A stretch of 64,000 bases of DNA, taken from the NCBI GenBank assembly GCA_022376465.1, contig JACDTU010000005.1, positions 1,352,001 to 1,416,000 on the forward strand. The letters run 5' to 3'. The notes beneath the pieces were generated by a model. The model did no database searches. It was given only the letters and a program-made list of their open reading frames with translations, and had not been told where the DNA came from. The DNA comes from Cubamyces lactineus (Eukaryota > Basidiomycota > Agaricomycetes > Polyporales > Polyporaceae). Made by a program: the position numbers and the translations under genes. Below, one piece after another: positions 57,791-64,000 of the stretch (its first letter is position 1; each line of letters begins with the position of its first letter).

Positions 57791-58281
57791 ACATTCGTCG
57801 CGTAGTCGCCTTTTGATAGATCGGGATTCGCGAGGCGTATTCCGTAAGGCAAGGCAGTTCGTGTTCGGTGAGGGTAGCATTACAATGTTTGGAACAGTCG
57901 ACCAGGCGCAAGTTCGATGTACGGATTCGCACGCAGTGGGTCGCGTAGATCTGTACTCATAACGCCATACTATGCCAGAAAAACGTCTTGATGCATGAAC
58001 GACTTTGTCTGACGATTGCAACATGAGGGTTTCTGCAGAACCTCGTCAAGGTTGCCAGTGTGGGATCGTGGATGCGTCGGGAGGAGCAACATGTCGAGCT
58101 TGAGCGGCTAAGTAGTGAGGGTAGGCGTGACCCTTCGTGACTGTTGGCGTCAGTCACACCGAGACGCGACATGTCACGATTAGCAGCTTCCAGCGCCGCG
58201 GCGCGGAGGAAAGAGAGCCTACCTCATACCGTTCACCCTCCCCGTTTCCTCTCTGATTCTCCGCCTCTGCCTCCCCTCACT
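57791..58281. promoter_or_regulatory. 5' flank of POL2
   Basis: 491 bp between the dehydrogenase stop and the POL2 start. Four GTGAC or GTCAC pentamers lie at 58127, 58137, 58153 and 58173, about 105-155 bp before the ATG. No MCB box (ACGCGT) was seen here. Confidence 0.5.
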
Positions 58282-61200
58282 ATGGCTAGGGGCTCTTCTG
58301 GGTCTTTTAAACGCGGAGGAAGAGGGAGTTCTCGCTTTGGCTTTCGAGGCAACACTTCCTTTCGCGGCGGTAGAGGACGCGGACGCGGACGTGGAAATGT
58401 ACTGGCAAGTGACGCGCCGCCACAACGCGACGAGGAAGGAAACCAGCTCGCGGAGCGCTTCGAGCAAGTCAAGGCCAATGATGAGGTTGACGAGAAGCTG
58501 GGCTTCGCTCGTATACAAGAGGGGCCTCCCCGCGAAGGGTGGCTGATAAACATGCACCCAGTACGAGCTTCACGTGCTAACAATATCCGTGCCGCCTCTC
58601 ACCATTCAAAAGACCTTGATGAAGGACCCTGACTGGCCGGGAGGAAAGGCAGCTGTCGACTTCTACTTCATACAAGATGATGGTGGCATGTTCAAGTGCA
58701 CGATGCACTACGAGCCGTATTTCTATATTGCATGCAAGGTGCGTCCCTTTGCACTTCATTGGAACTGGTCTTCTCGTGTGTGTTGTGTATATGACGGACT
58801 CTCCTCTTGCCAGGCTGGGATGGAGACCACAATTGAGGAATGGCTCATGAAGCGTTATGAAGGGGTTATTTGCCGCATAACCCGCGTGCGGAAGGAAGAC
58901 TTGAAGATGCCGAACCACCTCATGGGTCACCGCAGACTCTATCTCCAGCTCCACTTCCGGAACGTCTCAGATCTTCTTACCGTACGAAGAGACATCATGC
59001 CTCTCGCACTTGCGAACAGCGCCAAGCTGGACGCCGTGGACGCTTATGCCGAAGTAGTCAACGCGACTGCTGCAGCTGCGACAAATATCGAGTTGGAGGG
59101 CGAATGGGCTGCCGATGCGGATGAAGGCGCTGGGTCCTCTCGCCGCACGGGTGGCCGCGACAAGGATCCCCGCGAAGGCATCATCGACATCCGGGAGTAC
59201 GACGTGCCCTACTATCTCCGTGTAGCCATGGACAACGAGCTTCGCGTTGGTTTGTGGTATGCCATCTCGTTCGCCGCGGGCCAGCCCGCGTTCAAGCTGC
59301 TCACCGAGCGCGTGAAGCGTGCGGACCCCGTCGTGATGGCGTTCGATATCGAGACGACGAAGGCGCCTCTCAAGTTCCCCGACCAGGCCATCGACCAGGT
59401 CATGATGATCTCGTACATGGTGGATGGGCAGGGGTATCTCATCACTAACCGGGACATCGTCAGTGAAGATATAGAGGATTTCGAGTATACGCCCAAGGAG
59501 GGCTACGAAGGGCCCTTTACCGTCTTCAACGAACCTGACGAGGTAAGTGACGGTTGACCATAGTCACAGGCCCGGCTGTCTGACTTTCTGACAGGCTGCC
59601 ACTATCCGTCGGTGGTTCTCGCATATACAAGATGTGAAGCCAACAGTCATGGCGACGTTCAACGGAGACTTCTTCGATTTCCCATTCCTCTGCGCGCGCG
59701 CGAAGGTGCACGGCATTGACATGTTCCTAGAATCAGGGTTCGCAAAGGACTCCGAGGAGGAATTCAAGAGCCGAACTTGCGTCCACATGGACTGCTTCCG
59801 CTGGGTGAAGCGAGACTCTTACCTGCCTCAGGGTAGTCAAGGTTTGAAGGCTGTCACCACAGCGAAGCTAGGCTATGACCCCATCGAACTCGACCCGGAG
59901 CTGATGACGCCGTGAGTCTTCCGCCTGCTGCATTCGGCTTAGAGCTGACATGGGCCTAGATATGCTGTTGAGCAACCACAGGTGCTGGCACAGTATTCCG
60001 TTTCCGATGCCGTCGCAACCTACTATCTCTACATGAAATACGTGCACCCCTTCATTTTCTCGCTGTGTAACATTATCCCTCTCAATCCGGATGAAGTCTT
60101 GCGCAAAGGCACTGGCACGTTGTGCGAGACTCTGCTCATGGTATGTTCTCTCTATTCAGCTCCTGATGCATGGCATTGATGAACGACAGGTGGAAGCGTT
60201 TAGAGGGAATATCATCATGCCGAATAGGCACGAGGAGTCACACGGGAACATGTACGAGGGACACTTGCTCGCCTCGGAGACCTACGTTGGTGGCCACGTC
60301 GAAGCTCTCGAAGCTGGGGTGTTCCGCAGTGACATCCCTACCCATTTCAAGATCGAGCCTTCCGCTGCTCAGCAGGTGAAGAGCCTCTTTCGACTTGTCT
60401 ATGTGGGTTTCTAACCTCTCGGACCCGTAGCTCATCGACGAACTGGACGCGGCGCTCACGTTTTGTATCGTGGAGGAGTCCAAGTCTTCGCTTGAGGCTG
60501 TCACCAACTACGATGAGGTCAAGGGGCAGATCCAGGCCAAACTCGAGGAGATGCGAGACAATCCTCAGCGGACGGATCATCCACTCATCTATCATTTGGA
60601 TGTCGCTGCCATGTACCCCAACATCATGTTGTCCAACCGGCTACAGCCCGATTCCATCGTCGATGAGGCGACATGCGCTGTCTGCGACTTCAACCGTCCT
60701 GGCAAGACCTGCGATCGCCGACTGACGTGGGCTTGGCGTGGCGAATTCTTCCCCGCTCGCCGGGATGAGTTCAATATGATCAAGCACGCACTCAACCAAG
60801 AGACGTTCCCACCGAAGAAGCCTAACGGGCCTCCTCGGAAGTTTGTCGACCTCTCCGAGGCAGAACAGACCGCTCTCTTGCACAAGCGACTAGGCGACTA
60901 CTCTCGACGAGTGTACAAGAAGATCAAAGACACAAAGATCGAGAACCGGGAGGCTATCGTCTGCCAACGGGAGAACCCTTTCTACGTCGACACTGTACGT
61001 CGCTTCCGTGACCGTCGGTACGAGTACAAGGGTTTGCACAAGACGTGGAAGAAGAACCTGGACACGGTCGTCGCGGAGCACCGTTCGATCGCAGAGGTTG
61101 ATGAGGCGAAGAAGATGATCGTACTCTATGATTCCTTGCAGCTTGCTCACAAGTGTATCCTCAACTCGTTCTACGGATACGTCATGCGCAAGGGCGCTCG

Positions 61201-64000
61201 CTGGCATTCGATGGAGATGGCGGGGATCACCTGCTTGACGGGTGCGACAATCATCCAGATGGCTCGTCAGCTTGTCGAGCAGATCGGGCGCCCTCTTGAG
61301 CTGGACACAGATGGTATCTGGTGTATGCTTCCTGGTATCTTCCCGGAGAACTTCAAGTTCAAGCTCGCGAACGGGAAGGCGATAGCTTTCTCCTATCCTT
61401 GCACCATGCTGAACCACCTCGTCCATGCGAAGTTCACAAACCATCAGTACCATGACCTCGATCCGGAGACCGGCGAATACGTCGTCCATAGCGAGAACTC
61501 CATCTTCTTCGAACTCGATGGCCCTTACAAGGCTATGATTCTTCCTTCGTCCAAGGAGGAAGACAAGCTGTTGAAGAAACGATATGCGGTTTTCAACGAC
61601 GATGGCTCGCTTGCTGAGCTGAAGGGCTTCGAAGTCAAGCGGCGTGGCGAGCTGCAACTCATCAAGATCTTCCAGTCGCAGATTTTTGAGAAGTTCTTGC
61701 TTGGTACTACTCTGGAGGAGTGTTATGCTGCTGTCGCTCAGATCGCGGATCACTGGCTTGACGTGCTTTTCAGCCGAGCTGTCGACCTCGCGGACGACGA
61801 GCTCGTCGAGCTTATTGCGGAGAATCGCAGCATGTCGAAGACCCTCGCCGAGTACGCCGGGCAGAAGTCGACGTCCATCAGTACCGCTCGACGATTGGCG
61901 GAGTTCTTGGGAGACCAGATGGTGAAGGACAAGGGTCTGGCCTGCAAGTTCATCATCTCTGCGAAACCGATGGGTGCGCCTGTCACGGACCGCGCCGTTC
62001 CTGTTGCGATCTTCTCAGCCGAGGAGAGCGTCAAGAAGACGTACCTGCGGAAGTGGTTGAAGGACAACAGTCTGACGGACTTTGACCTGCGCTCGATTCT
62101 CGACTGGGATTATTACATCGAGCGTTTGGGCTCAGTTATCCAGAAGCTCATTACCATCCCCGCAGCAATGCAGAAAGTCGCCAACCCCGTTCCACGCATT
62201 CGTCATCCCGACTGGCTTCACCGCAGAGTCGCAGCGTTGGAGGACAAGTTCCACCAACACAAGGTCACCGACTTCTTCAAACGCGCCCCAGCGCAAAGTC
62301 ATGTTTCACAGGGCGATAGCATGGACATCGAAGATGGCTTGTCGCAACCCACACAACGCCCCCGGATCGCCGTCGTCAACCGCAAACCTGCGCGTCGGGA
62401 GCAGACCCCAGAGGAAAGCGCGGAGGAAAAGATACTGGCAGAACCTCTCCCCAACGTCCATAAAGACTACCCTGGGTGGCTGAAGGTCATGAAGCGCCGT
62501 TGGAAGCTAAGGCGAGGCGACGCCTCAGGGGAGCTGACCATGCCGGCCATGTTCAGAGGCGTGCGGACGAGGCAGAGCACACACTGGGACGTCGTGCAGA
62601 TACGGCCTAACAGGACCCCTGGACGCTTCACGCTGTGGCTATCGGTCGATGGGACCTTGTTCGCGGTGCCCCTCCGAATTCCTCGCGAGTTCTATATACA
62701 TCTTCGCACAACACCGAAAAACGACCAGTTCAACCACGATCTGTACCAGTGCGAGAAGGTTGTCCGCAGCCTGCCTCGCGATCGACCTTGCGTAAACCTG
62801 TACAAGCTCACCGTGCGAGAAGACCTGTATGTCGAGGGTCACGAACACTTCATCGATATCACGAACGATCCTAACGTCGATGGAGTGTACGAGTTGCAGG
62901 CGAGCCGAACCCTTCTTTCTTGTGGAACTTTGCTAACGTCGATACCAGCTACCACTTGTCATGCGTTCCATCCTACGCCTGGGCAAGACGTGTTGTAACG
63001 AGGACAAGACTCTTACATTGAGTCGCGCAGAAACCATTGGCTTCGACCTCAGTCAACTGGGTCGAGCCTCATCCTCCCTAACCAAACGGAAGTATCTCGA
63101 TGAAGGTCGTGCTGGGAAGTACATCTTCCTCTATCATGCCTGCTCGAACAATGCACCCGTGCATGTCTTCGCATTGTTCATCCCCGGGGAAACGGTCAAG
63201 CTGCACGTCGTGGATCCCGCCACTCGTCGTCAACCTATCCCACGCCTCAGCGAGCTTTACGCAGAGCTCCTCGGCAAAGACGAGCATGCCGCCAACTCCA
63301 GTATCTCATACAACTACCCTGACGACCTCGACTTCAACTCGACGTACCACAGCAACGATACAACCGCGCTGAAGGCGGTTTCGCGGGAGCTTGGCCTCGT
63401 TGAGAACAGGTCATTCATTGTCGTTGTTTCCTCTTCCAAAGAGCAGAGCTATTTCGACATGCATACGCCGAAGCTCTCCAAGTTCCCTGTGCTGTCGATG
63501 TCGAAGGCCAAGTCGCCGCACTCCTTGGATGTCTTCCCCTGGCAGACCAGCGTCGCGCAGAAGCTGATCAGCCGATACTTGTCTCTGGGGCCATGGCTGG
63601 ATCGTACAATCGCGTTGGCCGACTACTACGATGTCCCACTCGGTCACATAGAAGGCGATCAACCCCTGCTACTTGCGGACATCGAGTTCGCGCGAAGGCT
63701 GACAACCCAAGACGTCGTTCTGTGGTGGTCTCCGGGAGACCGCCCCGACCTCGGAGGCATCGAAGAGGACAACCGGCCACAGGAGGAGCTGGCGAAGACC
63801 GAGTTCGTCTCACCTGGCTGCTACTCCAATGTCTGCCTCGAGATCACGGTTCGCAACCTCGCGGTAGATGCTGTGCTACACTCTGTCATCGTCAACGAGC
63901 TTGAGGGAAGTGGCGGCGCGACCGCGTTTGACGCGTCGCGGACACTCGACGAGTACTCCAAGGGCGACGCGATGCAGGACCTGACGCTTGGGGAATCCAA
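58282..64000 (+). CDS. POL2: DNA polymerase epsilon catalytic subunit, 3' end beyond the window
   Basis: Inferred exons 58282-58560, 58613-58738, 58814-59542, 59595-59911, 59960-60140, 60190-60375, 60431-62899 and 62949 to the edge. About 1780 residues are visible of an expected 2200 or more. An Arg/Gly-rich N-terminus precedes GWLINMHP. The proofreading exonuclease motif FDIET has D313 and E315. Polymerase motif A is [10 protein letters not shown] with D663, and motif C is LDTDGIW with D898 and D900. These correspond to the known yeast catalytic residues with a constant offset of about 23, so the enzyme should be active. It is the leading-strand replicase. The intron at 62900-62948 begins with GC. 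The C-terminal zinc fingers lie outside the window. Confidence 0.95.

Noticed and set aside
60890..61753. 287-codon minus-strand open frame
   Set aside because: It is the antisense shadow of the POL2 polymerase domain, a codon-bias effect in GC-rich coding DNA.
1..64000. CRISPR arrays, bacterial operons, tRNA or rRNA genes
   Set aside because: No regularly spaced repeats, the genes are spliced and monocistronic, and no cloverleaf or rRNA sequence was recognised.

Overview
The window is nuclear DNA of a filamentous basidiomycete, most likely an Agaricomycete (order not resolvable by eye). Genes are intron-dense, with introns mostly 49-65 nt and GT-AG; coding sequence is GC-rich. The conserved proteins (RPS14, RPL24, SEC61 beta, GLE1, DPM1, POL2) read as fungal. 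No plasmid, virus, tRNA, rRNA or CRISPR was seen. Exon joins were worked out by hand from splice signals, reading frame and known protein families. Each joined gene closes in frame, but none has been checked against RNA.

Layout. 0.76-4.8 kb: KIN4-type protein kinase (-). 5.2-8.6 kb: GLE1 (-) followed by a partial tandem copy holding only its C-terminal domain. 9.0-10.1 kb: unknown acidic-tailed protein (+). 10.6-11.0 kb: 74-residue helix-turn-helix protein resembling the cyanase N-terminus (-). 12.0-15.3 kb: RPS14 and a glycerol-3-phosphate acyltransferase (+). 15.9-24.7 kb: two paralogous RING/coiled-coil proteins (-) flanking a divergent pair, the longin R-SNARE (VAMP7 type, -) and SEC61 beta (+). 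24.7-29.3 kb: no recognisable gene. 29.3-32.9 kb: MO25/HYM1 (-) divergent from DPM1 (+). 32.9-40.2 kb: 7.3 kb with no recognisable gene but with short repeats and a hairpin. 40.2-42.2 kb: F-box-like protein (+). 43.5-49.3 kb: three tandem beta-propeller lactonase-like genes (-). 50.1-53.9 kb: RPL24 (-) divergent from ASE1/MAP65 (+). 54.4-55.1 kb: GNA1 (-). 56.6-57.8 kb: short-chain dehydrogenase (+). 58.3 kb to the edge: POL2, catalytic subunit of DNA polymerase epsilon (+), cut by the window end.

There is no single pathway cluster. Most genes are housekeeping: translation (RPS14, RPL24), ER entry and glycosylation (SEC61 beta, DPM1), lipid and cell-wall precursor synthesis (GPAT, GNA1), membrane fusion (VAMP7), mRNA export (GLE1), polarity signalling (MO25, kinase), spindle (ASE1) and replication (POL2). 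The locus-specific features are local duplications: partial GLE1, two RING genes and three lactonases.

The most unusual signals concern splicing and promoters. They include an inferred 4-nt microexon in the second RING gene, other exons of 8, 11, 13 and 14 nt, three genes whose first coding exon is just ATG, and three GC-AG introns. One GC-AG intron has a GT-AG counterpart in the tandem GLE1 copy. A perfect 12-bp hairpin sits in a kinase intron. GTCAC pentamers are dense in the SEC61B/VAMP7 and POL2 upstream regions.
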